A stretch of DNA of 64,000 nt from Rugamonas aquatica (GCF_009380215.1 NZ_WHUG01000004.1:1-64000), one strand, 5' to 3'. Shown: positions 42,843-54,531, counted from the stretch's first letter. The notes: a model not told the origin generated them from the sequence alone. Numbers and translations: made by a program.

Positions 42843-43565
42843 TTATGGTGCTGGCACGCTGCCGCAGTTCAGCGGCAGGGGCATGGCGATGCTGTCGGCG
42901 GCGCCGGGGCGGGCGGCGGGATCCGGTGTCTGCTTGCTGAGCCAGCCGGAGACGGCGGCGATGTCGGCCTCGTTCAGCCGGTTGGCGATCTCCGCCATGC
43001 AGTCCGGCGCGGCGGCGCGGCGCACCTTGTTCTTCCATGCGCCGAACTGGGCATTGACGTAGTCGCTCGGCAGGCCGATCAGGCCGGGGATGGCGGGCGT
43101 GACGCCGGTCAGCGTGCTGCCGTGGCAGGCCACGCAGGCCGGAATTTTCTTGGCCGGATCGCCTTGCTGCACCAGCGCCTGGCCGCGCGCCAGCGAGGCC
43201 GTGCTGGCGCTGGCGCCGCTGCCGGCCTGGGCCGGCGGGTAGGGCGGATGCTGCTGCGAGAAGTACTCGGCGATCTCGCGCAAATAGGCGTCCGGCAGGT
43301 GGTCGACCATATAGGTCATCATCGGATAGTGGCGCCGGCCTTCGCGGAAATTGACCAGCTGGTTGTACAGATAGCCGGCCGGCTTGCCGGCGATGCGCGG
43401 GAAGAAGGCGTCGCTGCGTTCCTTGACGGCGTGGCAGGCAATGCAGGCGGCCACGCGTTGTTCCAGCGTGTCGGGCAGGGTGGCGGGCGCGGCGGCCAAT
43501 GACGGCATGCACCAGCCGGCGACAGCCAGCGCGGCGCATGCGCGCACGACGGAAAATGTGGACAT
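42843..43565 (-). CDS. Diheme cytochrome c (cytochrome c4-like)
   Basis: A 240-residue exported protein with a signal peptide (about 1-25) and two CxxCH sites, CIACH near residue 41 and CVACH near 144, each followed at a distance by Met-containing segments as in class I/c4 cytochromes (GKPAGYLYNQLVNFREG is a c4-like block). It is expected to shuttle electrons in the periplasm. It precedes the triheme cytochrome by 10 nt, suggesting they form one electron path to the terminal oxidase. Confidence 0.88.
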   Translation of the reverse strand: MSTFSVVRACAALAVAGWCMPSLAAAPATLPDTLEQRVAACIACHAVKERSDAFFPRIAGKPAGYLYNQLVNFREGRRHYPMMTYMVDHLPDAYLREIAEYFSQQHPPYPPAQAGSGASASTASLARGQALVQQGDPAKKIPACVACHGSTLTGVTPAIPGLIGLPSDYVNAQFGAWKNKVRRAAAPDCMAEIANRLNEADIAAVSGWLSKQTPDPAARPGAADSIAMPLPLNCGSVPAP

Positions 43566-43612
43566 GCCATTCCTTGAAGTCGTATCTATCTGGCAAGGAT
43601 ACCAGATCGCTT

Positions 43613-44275
43613 CTATAAAGGCTTGGGCGGACGGGGAAGTTTAACGGCTTTCATCGGCGGCAGCTTGTTGCCGGCGGCGATGAAGTGGCGGTAGACGCGC
43701 AGCGCGACCTGGGCATCGTCGGCGGCGTACAGGATCTGCTTTTCGTTCAGGCGCGGCAACGCCCAATTGGTGGTGGAAATCTTCTTGGACTTCTGCAGCT
43801 TCTGGCCGAAGAACTTGGCGACGGCGGTCTTGGCGCCGAGGTCGTTGCGCTGGCCCGGCGTGCGCAGCGCCACCGACAGGTCGACCACGCCGGCCGCGCG
43901 TATCGCCAGCTTGGCGTGCAGCCGCTTGACGTCGTCGGACAGGCCGAAGCCTATCTTCAGCAGCGCAGGCGCTTCCAGCACCGCTTGCAGCACTTCGCGC
44001 ATGGGCGCGGAAATGCTGCTGCCGATCTGGAACAGATAAGCCTTGTGGTCGGTGGAGAACTGGATCAGGTGCGGACCGGTCGAGGTCTCGCCCTTGGTGA
44101 AGGTCGGCTTCGACTCGGTATCGAAGCCGATGGCGTCGGTGGCCAGCAAGATATCGCGCGCGGCGATGGCTTGCTCCAGCGTGGCGATCATCTGCACATC
44201 GCTGATGCGCAGACCCACGTAGGGCGGCAGCTCGGCTTCCGCCGGCGCCGCCTGCTGTTGCGTAGTCAACGCCAA
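43613..44275 (-). CDS. 3'-5' exonuclease, RNase D/DnaQ-like (DEDDy)
   Basis: A 220-residue nuclease domain protein. Exo I is GFDTES (Asp, Glu), Exo II falls in LKIGFGLSDDVKRL, and Exo III is YAADDAQVALRVY with Tyr four residues before the last Asp, the DEDDy arrangement. It lacks the HRDC domain of RNase D. The substrate (RNA or DNA ends) is unknown. It follows proQ by 1 nt on the same strand, so it is likely translated from a proQ transcript. Confidence 0.88.
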   Translation of the reverse strand: MALTTQQQAAPAEAELPPYVGLRISDVQMIATLEQAIAARDILLATDAIGFDTESKPTFTKGETSTGPHLIQFSTDHKAYLFQIGSSISAPMREVLQAVLEAPALLKIGFGLSDDVKRLHAKLAIRAAGVVDLSVALRTPGQRNDLGAKTAVAKFFGQKLQKSKKISTTNWALPRLNEKQILYAADDAQVALRVYRHFIAAGNKLPPMKAVKLPRPPKPL

Positions 44276-44276
44276 C

Positions 44277-44756
44277 TCAACCCTTGCGCGAGAACTTCGC
44301 GGTCAGCTGGTTCAGCTTGTCGGCGCGCACGCGGGCCGCTTCTTCGGCCGCAGCCGCGTCGCGTTCCGCCTTCTTGCGTTCGGCTTCTTTCTTGAAGCGT
44401 TCCTGCAATACCTGGGTGGCGTGGGCGCGGTGGGTGTCGGTCACTTCGGCGCCTGGGGTGCCGTCCAGATCGTGGCGCACCTTGGCTTTTTCCATGACTT
44501 TCAGATAGCGCAGCGATCCGGTATGGATGCCGAGCGCGGTACGCATGGTCTTGCGGTCCAGTTCAGGCATGACGGCGAGGATCTGCTTGTCGATACCAAT
44601 CGACAAAGGCAGGAAATCGCGGAAGGCCGGGAATTGGGTCTGCAATTGTTTCAGCAAGCTGCGCGGGGTAAGAGCTGCAGGAGCCGCGGTGGCGGCAGTG
44701 GCTGCGGGCTCGGATGCCGGCGCCTGAGGGGTGAGGCTAGTGTTCATCGACTTCAT
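44277..44756 (-). CDS. proQ: ProQ/FinO-family RNA chaperone
   Basis: A 159-residue RNA-binding protein. The FinO/ProQ domain spans about 30-120: LLKQLQTQFPAFRDFLPLSIG, MPELDRKTMRTALGIHTGS and YLKVMEKAKVRHDLDG. A charged, helical Lys/Glu/Ala tail follows. ProQ-type chaperones stabilise sRNAs and mRNA 3' ends. An Ala/Pro-rich N-terminal extension precedes the domain. Start ATG 44756 or ATG 44747. Its transcript would continue into the 3'-5' exonuclease. Confidence 0.92.
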   Translation of the reverse strand: MKSMNTSLTPQAPASEPAATAATAAPAALTPRSLLKQLQTQFPAFRDFLPLSIGIDKQILAVMPELDRKTMRTALGIHTGSLRYLKVMEKAKVRHDLDGTPGAEVTDTHRAHATQVLQERFKKEAERKKAERDAAAAEEAARVRADKLNQLTAKFSRKG

Positions 44757-44902
44757 AGTTTAAGCAAGAGGCGTCAGCATATCATGGGCACTACGGGATT
44801 GCAGTGCCTTTTAGGCCATGATGTAAAAATGACCACAGTGCCATCATACGCCAGTTGGACGCCGGAGGTGCGTTCGCACGCCAAAACGTGTATAATGCGA
44901 GA

Positions 44903-45112
44903 CGCACTTTTGCAGGACGGTGCGTTTCAGTTTGGTACAGGATGCGATTTGGACGGTCTGACAAGAGTTTGTAGCCCTTGTTATATGGTTTTAAGATGTC
45001 GGATATAGGTACTATCAATTATCCTGATGTCGCGCTATACGGCATACTTTGCCCTCTCCCTATTCTTCACTGAAAAGAGAAACAAGCCCGTTGTTGGATG
45101 CGGGCTTTTTTT
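44903..45112 (+). ncRNA. Candidate untranslated transcript or attenuated leader before rpoD
   Basis: The 472-bp stretch between proQ (44756) and rpoD (45229) holds no convincing coding frame. A TATAAT at 44891-44896 implies a start near 44903, and a terminator lies at 45084-45112, bounding about 210 nt. Internal hairpins include ACGCAC ... GTGCGT and ACAAG ... CTTGT. This could be a small RNA or the terminated leader of rpoD. No known RNA family is recognised and no good -35 box is visible. Confidence 0.4.
45084..45112 (+). terminator. Rho-independent terminator upstream of rpoD
   Basis: Perfect arms AAGCCCG (45084-45090) and CGGGCTT (45101-45107) around a 10-nt loop, followed by seven T. 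No annotated plus-strand gene ends before it, which is the main reason to suspect an untranslated transcript upstream. Confidence 0.75.
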
Positions 45113-45228
45113 ATTCCGCAGATAATCGTCAGCTAAATTACAACATTTCCATCTGTGCGCACCGGTAACGGTCGGCGCTGGCTATGGCATTTTGTATTTT
45201 CTGGCGAATACGCATTGAGAGATATTTA

Positions 45229-47721
<2,493 letters not shown>

Positions 47722-47734
47722 GCGTCGGCGTAAT

Positions 47735-47767
47735 AAAAAAGGGAGGCCGCGTGCCTCCCTTTTTTTA
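47735..47767 (+). terminator. Rho-independent terminator after rpoD
   Basis: Arms GGGAGGC and GCCTCCC (47741-47759) with a short loop, preceded by six A and followed by seven T. It lies 13 nt beyond the rpoD stop. Confidence 0.85.
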
Positions 47768-47840
47768 TGCCGTGACAAACCGCGCATTTTTTTGGGCTTG
47801 CTTGCAATACACTAGCGGTATCGAAACCCTCGGTCTATGC

Positions 47841-48941
47841 ATGGAAAACCACGTCTCTCGTCCCCGACTCCGCAACATGTGGCTCGGCCTGCTGGCCGGG
47901 AGTGCTGCGGTGATGTATCTCGGCCTCGTACATCCTTATCTGATGGAATTGCGCTACCCGCCGGGCGCCACGCCGCTCGAACGCTTCAACGATCATTCGG
48001 ACACCGCGCTCTGGCTCTGGCTGCAACTGCTGGACTTTGCCGGCGGCGCGGCGGCCGGCGCTCTGGTGGCGCACTGGTCGCCGCGCGCGTCATGGCGGGC
48101 GCTCGTGCTGATGGTGGTGGGGGTGCTGGTGTACACCGTGTTCGCAGAATTGCCGCACACCGGCTCGGTGCTGCGGCGCACGATATGGCATCTGGCCGTG
48201 GCGGCGGGCGTGCTGTGCGGAGGCTTGCTGTATCGCTGGCGCGAGCGCCGCGGGGCCGAGACGCCGATGCGCGCCGTGCCTGCCGATCATGTGCTGGACT
48301 TGCCGCACACGCCGGCCTGGCAAGCGCTGCTGGTGATGGCCATCTGCTTCGGTGGCGTCATCGCGTACTCGCTCGGCTCGGCGTTCGGCGGCTCCGGCGT
48401 GTCGGGTTTCAGTGACCGGGACTTTGCCGCCATCATCGCGCAGGAACTGCTGCCTGCCTGCATGGCGCTGGCCGTGTTGCGGCTGAACCGTTATCCACTG
48501 GCGACCTTGCTGCCCAAGCCGTCCTGGGGCGGGCTGGGTGTGGGCGTCATGCTGTATGCAGCTACCTGCCTTGCCAGCACGAGTGTCGGGCTACTGCTTG
48601 GCGAGCAGCCGGCCCAGCCCATCGACGAGATGATGGCGCAGTCGCATGTCACGCTGTATGGACTGCTGCCGCTGGCGCTGGTCAACGCCGCTTTCGAGGA
48701 AGTGTTCTTGCTGGCATACTTGCAGCGTGGATTGCGGCGCTTCGGCGCCTCCAACGCCATCGGCATCGTCATACTGGTGAGGCTGCTTTGCTACTGGTAC
48801 CAGGGGCCGGTGGGCGCCGCCGGGATGCTGGCGATGGGGCTGGTGTTCAGCATTTACTACGCCCGTACCGGCCGGTTGTTCCCGGTGATGGCCGCGCACT
48901 TCGTGGCGGGTCTGCTGCCTTTCCTGTCAACGCTGAGATAA
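47841..48941 (+). CDS. CPBP-family intramembrane protease-like protein
   Basis: A 366-residue protein with eight or more membrane helices. The C-terminal third has the CPBP/ABI (Rce1-like) pattern: a glutamate pair in FEEVFLLAYLQRG near residue 285, YQGPVGAAGMLAMGL, and a last helix with AAHFVAGLL. The Arg of the EExxxR motif and the His usually found before the YQG block appear to be missing, so proteolytic activity is uncertain. Start ATG 47841, about 75 nt past the rpoD terminator. A small secreted protein gene follows 9 nt later. Confidence 0.82.
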   Translation: MENHVSRPRLRNMWLGLLAGSAAVMYLGLVHPYLMELRYPPGATPLERFNDHSDTALWLWLQLLDFAGGAAAGALVAHWSPRASWRALVLMVVGVLVYTVFAELPHTGSVLRRTIWHLAVAAGVLCGGLLYRWRERRGAETPMRAVPADHVLDLPHTPAWQALLVMAICFGGVIAYSLGSAFGGSGVSGFSDRDFAAIIAQELLPACMALAVLRLNRYPLATLLPKPSWGGLGVGVMLYAATCLASTSVGLLLGEQPAQPIDEMMAQSHVTLYGLLPLALVNAAFEEVFLLAYLQRGLRRFGASNAIGIVILVRLLCYWYQGPVGAAGMLAMGLVFSIYYARTGRLFPVMAAHFVAGLLPFLSTLR

Positions 48942-48950
48942 GGCGACGAG

Positions 48951-49427
48951 ATGATGCGATACATGGTTCTGGCATGGGCATTGGCCGCTGCGCCCGCGTC
49001 GGCCGCAGCGGAGACGGTCGATGTCGCGGCCGGCATCCAGCTGGCGCAGATCGACTTCGATGCCTATCACGCGCTGCTGCTGGAGCGCTGCAAGGTGGTG
49101 GCGCCGGATTCGGTCGATGCCTTGACGGGCGCCATGGCGCAATGGAAGGAGCGCAACGCGGACGCGCTGCTCATCCTGCGCCAGCTGTACAAGGTGCAGC
49201 TGATACAGCAGATGCGCGCCCGCCAGCCCGATGCCACGGACGCCGCCATCGACGCCCATGTCGCGGCGGTGCACGGCGTGTTCAATTCCGGCCTGAAGGA
49301 CAGGGTGGCCGGCATAGCCGTCGGTGAGGCGAAGGCGTCCTGCGAGAGCGGCTACGCCCAAAGCCTGCTGACCCAGCGCGAGATGGACTTCAACGTGCTG
49401 CTGAAGCGGATGACGCTGGGACGCTGA
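48951..49427 (+). CDS. Small secreted hypothetical protein
   Basis: A 158-residue protein with a signal peptide (MVLAWALAAAPASAAAET, about 5-22) and a helical mature part containing two cysteines (ERCKVVAP and KASCESGYA) that could form a disulfide in the periplasm. No known domain is recognised. It starts 9 nt after the CPBP gene (AAGGCGACGAG upstream) and is probably its operon partner, which suggests an envelope role. Confidence 0.7.
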   Translation: MMRYMVLAWALAAAPASAAAETVDVAAGIQLAQIDFDAYHALLLERCKVVAPDSVDALTGAMAQWKERNADALLILRQLYKVQLIQQMRARQPDATDAAIDAHVAAVHGVFNSGLKDRVAGIAVGEAKASCESGYAQSLLTQREMDFNVLLKRMTLGR

Positions 49428-49496
49428 GCGCATCGACAGGGTATTCCATTTTCACTAAAAATGCCATAATTGCAATTTTCCAGCAATCGGCGAATC

Positions 49497-49913
49497 ATGG
49501 AACTCACTGAAGAAATGGACCTGCTGCTTGAGCAGGCGGAAGCGACGGTTCAGCGCTATCTGAAAACCGAGCCGGGCTTTCCCGTGTTTGCGTTGGTCAT
49601 GCATAACCCTGAGGAGGTCGTGGCCCTGGTGGCCGATGGGTTCGACGACTTGCGCACGGCGATAGGCGGGCTGCTGAAGCAGGTGCTGCCGATGGCCGCG
49701 CAGGGCGATGTGATGGCGACACTGATCTGCTCGTCGATGCTGGCCAACCCGGACGTCGATGACGGCTGGCAGGCGGCGATGTTCGACATCGAAGACCGCC
49801 AGCGCAACCGCGCCTACGTGGTGATGCCGTATCGAAAGCGGGACTACGGCGGCTGCCAGTACCGGCCGATGGAATTCTCGCGGGGGCAATCCCAGATTTT
49901 TTCCGGAAGTTGA
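49497..49913 (+). CDS. Hypothetical soluble protein (138 aa)
   Basis: Not recognised. The sequence starts MELTEEMDLLLEQAEATVQRYL and continues with a mixed alpha/beta pattern (FPVFALVMHNPEEVVALVADG) to a basic Tyr/Arg-rich tail. It has no signal peptide or membrane helix. The ATG at 49497 has no strong ribosome-binding site. Its stop overlaps the ATG of the short frame at 49913. The convergent DUF899 gene ends about 110 nt later. Confidence 0.6.
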   Translation: MELTEEMDLLLEQAEATVQRYLKTEPGFPVFALVMHNPEEVVALVADGFDDLRTAIGGLLKQVLPMAAQGDVMATLICSSMLANPDVDDGWQAAMFDIEDRQRNRAYVVMPYRKRDYGGCQYRPMEFSRGQSQIFSGS

Positions 49914-50170
49914 TGAAAACAGTTTATATCAATACTTTGTTATGGGTTTGGTCGCTGGTGGCGCTGTGCGCGGCGGCCGCCCACATCGTGATGCCCGAGT
50001 GGACCGCCGCCGGCGTGCCGCCGATTCAGTACGATAGCTTCGGATACCAGTCGGTGCCGCGCCCATCCGGCGTCAGGTCGAGGATGTTCCACAACGGCGT
50101 CGGGTCCGGAGCGCCGCGCGGATCCTGGCCCGGATCTTCGGTGCCACCCAGTTCGCTTGCCCAGAAATGA
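49913..50170 (+). CDS. Short ORF with N-terminal membrane segment, possibly a truncated gene
   Basis: An 85-codon frame whose first 28 residues form a membrane or signal segment (TVYINTLLWVWSLVALCAAA). From residue about 38 onward it only reads the antisense strand of the DUF899 gene, so the second half is not believable. The ATG overlaps the upstream stop (TGATG). It may be the surviving 5' end of a gene cut off at about 50025, or a chance frame. Confidence 0.3.
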   Translation: MKTVYINTLLWVWSLVALCAAAAHIVMPEWTAAGVPPIQYDSFGYQSVPRPSGVRSRMFHNGVGSGAPRGSWPGSSVPPSSLAQK

Positions 50171-50715
50171 TAAACCTTGCCGTCGCGCTTGACCCAGACG
50201 TCCAGTGCCGGCCACTCGCTGCCGTCCGGCGCCAAGCCGCGATAGTCGCGCGGATAGTCGTCGCCGACGCACTGGTAAAAAGCCAGGTTGCGCCAGCCGC
50301 GTTCGCGCGCGAAGGCCAATTGGCGCGACACCGGTGAACGCCCCAGTACCGCTACCGCCAACCGCTGCGACAGGTCGCGCGACGGCGTGTCGATGGCGCC
50401 CAGGAAGGCGGTGCACATCGGGCACGGCCGTTCGCGCTGCGGGCCATACATCCAGAAATACGTCACCAGCGTGTCGTGCCGGCCGAACAGTTCGGCCAGT
50501 TTCACCGCCTTGCCGTTCTCATCGATGAAGCTGTAGTCCGGCGCCTCGCCCCCGAGGGGCAGGGCGCGACGCTGGGCGGCCACGCGTTCGATGTGCCGCC
50601 GCAGTTCTATCTCTTCCGCCAGCAAGGCCGTGCGCGCGGCACGGTAGTCGGCGCTGTCGTTCGGATAGGGCGTACTTCTGGCAGCCAGTTCAGCTGCCGG
50701 CGTCAGCGTGGCCAT
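50026..50715 (-). CDS. DUF899 family thioredoxin-like protein
   Basis: A 229-residue protein of the DUF899 group (predicted dithiol-disulfide oxidoreductase fold). It has the helical N-terminal segment LLAEEIELRRHIERVAAQRRALP, then the thioredoxin-like FIDENGKAVKLAELFGRHDTLVTY and a CPMC dithiol near residue 98. It ends GTDWYPKLSY. The gene lies 9 nt downstream of bdhA on the same strand. A second family member occurs at the right end of the window (63277). Confidence 0.85.
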   Translation of the reverse strand: MATLTPAAELAARSTPYPNDSADYRAARTALLAEEIELRRHIERVAAQRRALPLGGEAPDYSFIDENGKAVKLAELFGRHDTLVTYFWMYGPQRERPCPMCTAFLGAIDTPSRDLSQRLAVAVLGRSPVSRQLAFARERGWRNLAFYQCVGDDYPRDYRGLAPDGSEWPALDVWVKRDGKVYHFWASELGGTEDPGQDPRGAPDPTPLWNILDLTPDGRGTDWYPKLSY

Positions 50716-50724
50716 GTGGACCTC

Positions 50725-51504
50725 CTATTGCATGAACCAGCCGTGGCTGACCACCAGCGATTGCCCGGTCAGCGCGTTCGACGGGAAGCTGGCGAACAGC
50801 AGCGCCACTTCGGCCACGTCTTCCACCGTGGTGAACTTGCCGTCCACGGTATCGGCCAGCATCACCTTCTTGATGACGTCGTCCTCTGAAATGCCCAGCG
50901 TCTTGGCCTGCTCGGGGATTTGCTTGTCGACCAGCGGCGTGCGCACGAAGCCCGGGCAGATCACGTTGGCGCGCACGCCATGCTCAGCGCCTTCCTTCGA
51001 CACCGCCTTCGCCAGCCCGATCAGCCCGTGCTTGGCCGTCACGTAGGCGGACTTGAGCTTGGATGCTTCCTTCGAATGCACCGAACCCATGTAGATCACG
51101 CTGCCGCTGCCGGCCTTGTACATATGCGGCAGGCAAGCCTTGGTGGTCAGGAAGGCGCCGTCCAGGTGGATGGACAGCAGTTTCTTCCAGTCCTCGTAAG
51201 GGAAGTCCTCGACCGGGTGGATGATCTGGATGCCGGCATTGCTGACCAATACGTCGATCTGCCCCCAGGCCTCGACCACCTTGGCGATGCCGGCGTTGAC
51301 CTGCGCTTCATCGACCACGTTCATGGCGATGGCCATGGCCTGGTGGCCGGCGCCCTTCAATTCTTCGGCGGTGGCTTGCGCCGCTTCCAGGTTCAGGTCG
51401 GCGATGACGATCTTGCCGCCTTCGCGCGCGTAGACCAGTGCGATTTCCTTGCCGATGCCGCTGGCGGCGCCGGTGACGATGCAGACTTTGTCTTTCAGCT
51501 TCAT
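50725..51504 (-). CDS. bdhA: D-3-hydroxybutyrate dehydrogenase
   Basis: Short-chain dehydrogenase converting 3-hydroxybutyrate and NAD to acetoacetate in polyhydroxybutyrate use. The 259-residue protein has the cofactor motif [13 protein letters not shown], the catalytic Ser-Tyr-Lys set ([20 protein letters not shown]) and the bacterial HBDH-typical [20 protein letters not shown] and C-terminal [20 protein letters not shown] precedes the ATG at 51504. It is 9 nt before a DUF899 gene, probably one transcript. Two phasins in the window support the PHB context. Confidence 0.94.
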   Translation of the reverse strand: MKLKDKVCIVTGAASGIGKEIALVYAREGGKIVIADLNLEAAQATAEELKGAGHQAMAIAMNVVDEAQVNAGIAKVVEAWGQIDVLVSNAGIQIIHPVEDFPYEDWKKLLSIHLDGAFLTTKACLPHMYKAGSGSVIYMGSVHSKEASKLKSAYVTAKHGLIGLAKAVSKEGAEHGVRANVICPGFVRTPLVDKQIPEQAKTLGISEDDVIKKVMLADTVDGKFTTVEDVAEVALLFASFPSNALTGQSLVVSHGWFMQ

Positions 51505-51567
51505 GTGTTCGCTCCTCGTGGGGTGGGAATATAACTGCCTGATTACAGCAAGACCGTGCCGCGCCGT

Positions 51568-54531
51568 CTATGCGCTGGCGTACATAGCAGGCAAAGTCAG
51601 GCGCACGAACGCGCCGCCTTCGCTGCGGTTGCCCATCTCTATCGCGGCGCCGGCCCGGGCGGCGCGCTCGCGCATGCCGACCAAGCCCCAATGGCCGCTG
51701 CGGCCGCCTTGCGCCAGCGTGTCCGCCGCGATGCCCTGGCCGTTGTCGCGCACCAGCAAGGTCAGCTGCTCCGCGCCATACTCCAGCTCGACGACGATCT
51801 CGCTGGCCCTGGCGTGGCGGAAGGCGTTGCAGATGGCTTCGCGGCCGATGGAAAACACTTCATCGCCGGTGATGACGGGCAGTGCGTATGGTGCGCCTTT
51901 TTGTTCGAGCCGGAAACTGGCCGAAAGTCCAGCCGCCAGCCGCTGGCCGAAGCGCTCCAGCGATTGCGCCAGCGTTTCATCGTCGCGCAGCGGCGAGCGC
52001 AGGCCGCGCACTTCATCGCGTCCTTCGACCAGCGCCTGCTCGATGTAGCCGATGCCGCGCTCCATGGCGGCGCGCGCCGGCAGGGTGGCCGGCATCTGCT
52101 CCATCGCCAACTGCATCATCAGGATGGTGCCTTGCGCCTCCTGCAAAAACGTGTCGTGCAGCGCGCGGGCGATGCGTTCGCGTTCGCTCAGGCGTTCGAC
52201 ATGGCGCGCTTCGATCAGGCGGGCTATCTGCGCCAGCCGCCAGCGCCAGGCCAGCACCGCCAGCGCGGCCAGCGCCAGCAGGCAGATCACCTTGAACCAC
52301 AGGCTTTGCGTGAAGGTCGACGCGATCGTCACCGGCAGCGTCGCGCCCACGGTGTTCCAGACGCCGTCCTTGTTGGCGGCGATGACCTGGAAGCGGTAGC
52401 TGCCCGGCGCCAGGTTGGTGTAGAAGGCTTCGCGGCGGCCGCCGGCCTGCTGCCAGTCGTTGTCGACGCCATCGAGGCGGTAGCGGAAGGCGAGCTTGTC
52501 CGGCATCGACAGGCCCAGCGCGCTGAAGCCGATTTGCAGATTGTTGGCGCCCGCAGGCAGTTCCAGCGGCCCGGTCGTCGGATACGCCTTGCCGTTGCTG
52601 GAGACCGCGCGGATTTCCACCGGCGGCGGCGTGGCGTCGCGGCCGGTGCGGCCGGGCGCTATCGTCGCCGCGCCGCCCACGCCGGACAGCCACAGCCTGC
52701 CGTCGCTGGCTTCGACCATGGAGGGAAACGGCCCGGTCGGCTGGATGCCGCCGCTGACGCCGTCGTCCTTGTCCAGCAGCTCGTAGCCGAGCGCGGCGCC
52801 GGTGCGCAGGAACTGGCCGAGCTGCGCGGCGGCGATGCGGAAGGCGCCGTCGTGGCCGTGCAGCCACAGCTCGCCGCCGGCCGTTTCCACCAGGCCGCTG
52901 ATGCCGCGCAGTTCATGGCCGTCGGCCAGTTGCAGCGGAATGAAGCGCCGGCCGTCGTACAGGGCGGCGCCCAGTTCGCCCGCGACCCACAGGTGGCCGT
53001 TGCGTTCAACCATGGTCAGCACATTGCCGATGCGCAGGCCCTGGGCCGTGCCGAGCATGCTCACGGCGCCGTGTTCGATGACGGCGATGCGGTTGTCCGG
53101 GTAGCCTATCCAGATGCGGTCGTGGCGGTCGGCCAGCATGGACAACACGCGCGCGGCCGGCAGGGCGGGGTCGTCGACCAGGCTCCAGCCGCCTTCGTGA
53201 TGGCGGTAGATGCCGAGGTTGACGTAGCTGGCCCACCAGTCGCCGCTGCCGTCCTGGGCCAGTGCGCGTGGCGCCATGTGGTCCATCAATGCCGCCGGCG
53301 GCGACGGGATCATGGCGCCGCTGCCGCCCGCGTCCGGCCGCCAGATGCCTTCGGCCGTGCCCAGCGCGGCGCGGCCGTCGCGGCCGGTGGCGGCCGAGCG
53401 GAAGGCATGCGGCGAGCTGTCGTAGCGCCGGCCGCTGACATCGACCAGCCACGAGCCCGCGTTGTCGGCGCTGATGCGCACCTTGTCGTCCGGGCCAGGA
53501 TACAGGCCCGGCGTGACGATCTCCAGATGGCTGGGCAGCGGCCGCGCGCGGTTGGGGCGGAACAGGTCCAGCCCGCTGACCGTGCCGATCCAGACATTGC
53601 CTTCGCGGTCTTCAAAAAAGGTTTGCGGATTCATGCCGCTCAAACCCTGCTCCTGCGTGACGCGCTGGCGCGGATCGGGAAACACGTCGGGCAGCATGCG
53701 CTCGACCCGGTTCTCGCTCAGCAGCCACATGGTGCCGGCGCGGTCGAACCACATGCCGCTGCCGGGCAGCTCCGGCCTGGCGGGCTGGCGTGCGGCCGGC
53801 GCCTGCTGCGACATGCGGTAATTGGCGTCGCTGCCGTTCGAGGCCCACACGGTGCCGTCGGGCGCGGCGGCCAGCGACGACAGCCGGATGTCGGCCGGGC
53901 TGGCGATGCGGTAGCGGCTGTCGCCCTGGCGGCGGTAGTAGACGGCGCGGTCGCTCGACACCCATTGCGTGCCGTCGCGGTCGAACAGCACTTGCCAGAC
54001 CGATTTGGCGCCCGGGTCGAAACCGCTGTCGGCGCCGATGCGCTGCCAGCGGCCGCCGTTGAGCCAGGCCAGGCCGCGGGCGGTGGTCACCCACATGGCG
54101 CCGTCCGGCGCGCGGCTGAAGCTGTAGGTGGCGCCGGGCGGGAAGCCGTCGGCGGCGCCGTAGTGGCGCACCTTGCCGTCCTTGAACACGCTGGCGCCGC
54201 CGAAGCGGTAGCCGACCCACAGCGCGCCGTCCGGCGCGGTGTACAGCGGCAGCACGATGGTCGAGCGCAGCGAGTGGCCGCCGACGCGGTCGCGCCGTTC
54301 GAAGTTGATGCCGTCAAAACGGTATAAACCGGTCGGCGTGGACAGCCACAGCCAGCCGTCGCGGGTTTGGGTGATGGCCTGGATTTGCGCCGGAGCGCCC
54401 TGGGCGGCGCTCCAGGCGCGGTGGGTGTAGTCGCTCAGCAGGCGCGCATGTTCGGCCGCGCTTGCCGGTTGCAGGGCTGCCAGCATCAGGCCGGCGGCCA
54501 GCCGCAAAGTGCGATACATCAAGATTCTCAT
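51568..54531 (-). CDS. Beta-propeller (two-component propeller/Y_Y_Y) sensor histidine kinase, HisKA_3 type
   Basis: A 987-residue membrane kinase. A signal peptide (about 1-26) precedes a large periplasmic sensor made of repeated propeller blades (TRDGWLWLSTPTGLYRFDG, REGNVWIGTVSGLDLFRP and others) and a Y_Y_Y domain. One membrane helix (WFKVICLLALAALAVLAW, about 735-755) leads to the HisKA_3 domain with His near 790 (RIARALHDTFLQ) and an ATPase domain with intact REAICNAFRHA and VRDNGQGIA. Propeller sensors of this type commonly detect oligosaccharides. A second HisKA_3 kinase is encoded 38 nt upstream; no response regulator is adjacent. Confidence 0.92.
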   Translation of the reverse strand: MRILMYRTLRLAAGLMLAALQPASAAEHARLLSDYTHRAWSAAQGAPAQIQAITQTRDGWLWLSTPTGLYRFDGINFERRDRVGGHSLRSTIVLPLYTAPDGALWVGYRFGGASVFKDGKVRHYGAADGFPPGATYSFSRAPDGAMWVTTARGLAWLNGGRWQRIGADSGFDPGAKSVWQVLFDRDGTQWVSSDRAVYYRRQGDSRYRIASPADIRLSSLAAAPDGTVWASNGSDANYRMSQQAPAARQPARPELPGSGMWFDRAGTMWLLSENRVERMLPDVFPDPRQRVTQEQGLSGMNPQTFFEDREGNVWIGTVSGLDLFRPNRARPLPSHLEIVTPGLYPGPDDKVRISADNAGSWLVDVSGRRYDSSPHAFRSAATGRDGRAALGTAEGIWRPDAGGSGAMIPSPPAALMDHMAPRALAQDGSGDWWASYVNLGIYRHHEGGWSLVDDPALPAARVLSMLADRHDRIWIGYPDNRIAVIEHGAVSMLGTAQGLRIGNVLTMVERNGHLWVAGELGAALYDGRRFIPLQLADGHELRGISGLVETAGGELWLHGHDGAFRIAAAQLGQFLRTGAALGYELLDKDDGVSGGIQPTGPFPSMVEASDGRLWLSGVGGAATIAPGRTGRDATPPPVEIRAVSSNGKAYPTTGPLELPAGANNLQIGFSALGLSMPDKLAFRYRLDGVDNDWQQAGGRREAFYTNLAPGSYRFQVIAANKDGVWNTVGATLPVTIASTFTQSLWFKVICLLALAALAVLAWRWRLAQIARLIEARHVERLSERERIARALHDTFLQEAQGTILMMQLAMEQMPATLPARAAMERGIGYIEQALVEGRDEVRGLRSPLRDDETLAQSLERFGQRLAAGLSASFRLEQKGAPYALPVITGDEVFSIGREAICNAFRHARASEIVVELEYGAEQLTLLVRDNGQGIAADTLAQGGRSGHWGLVGMRERAARAGAAIEMGNRSEGGAFVRLTLPAMYASA

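Noticed and set aside
44791..45018. 75-codon minus-strand frame in the proQ-rpoD gap
   Set aside because: No ribosome-binding site, no family resemblance, and atypical composition; the region looks untranslated.
51556..54327. 923-codon plus-strand frame opposite the propeller kinase
   Set aside because: Antisense shadow, composition dominated by Ala, Arg, Gly and Gln.
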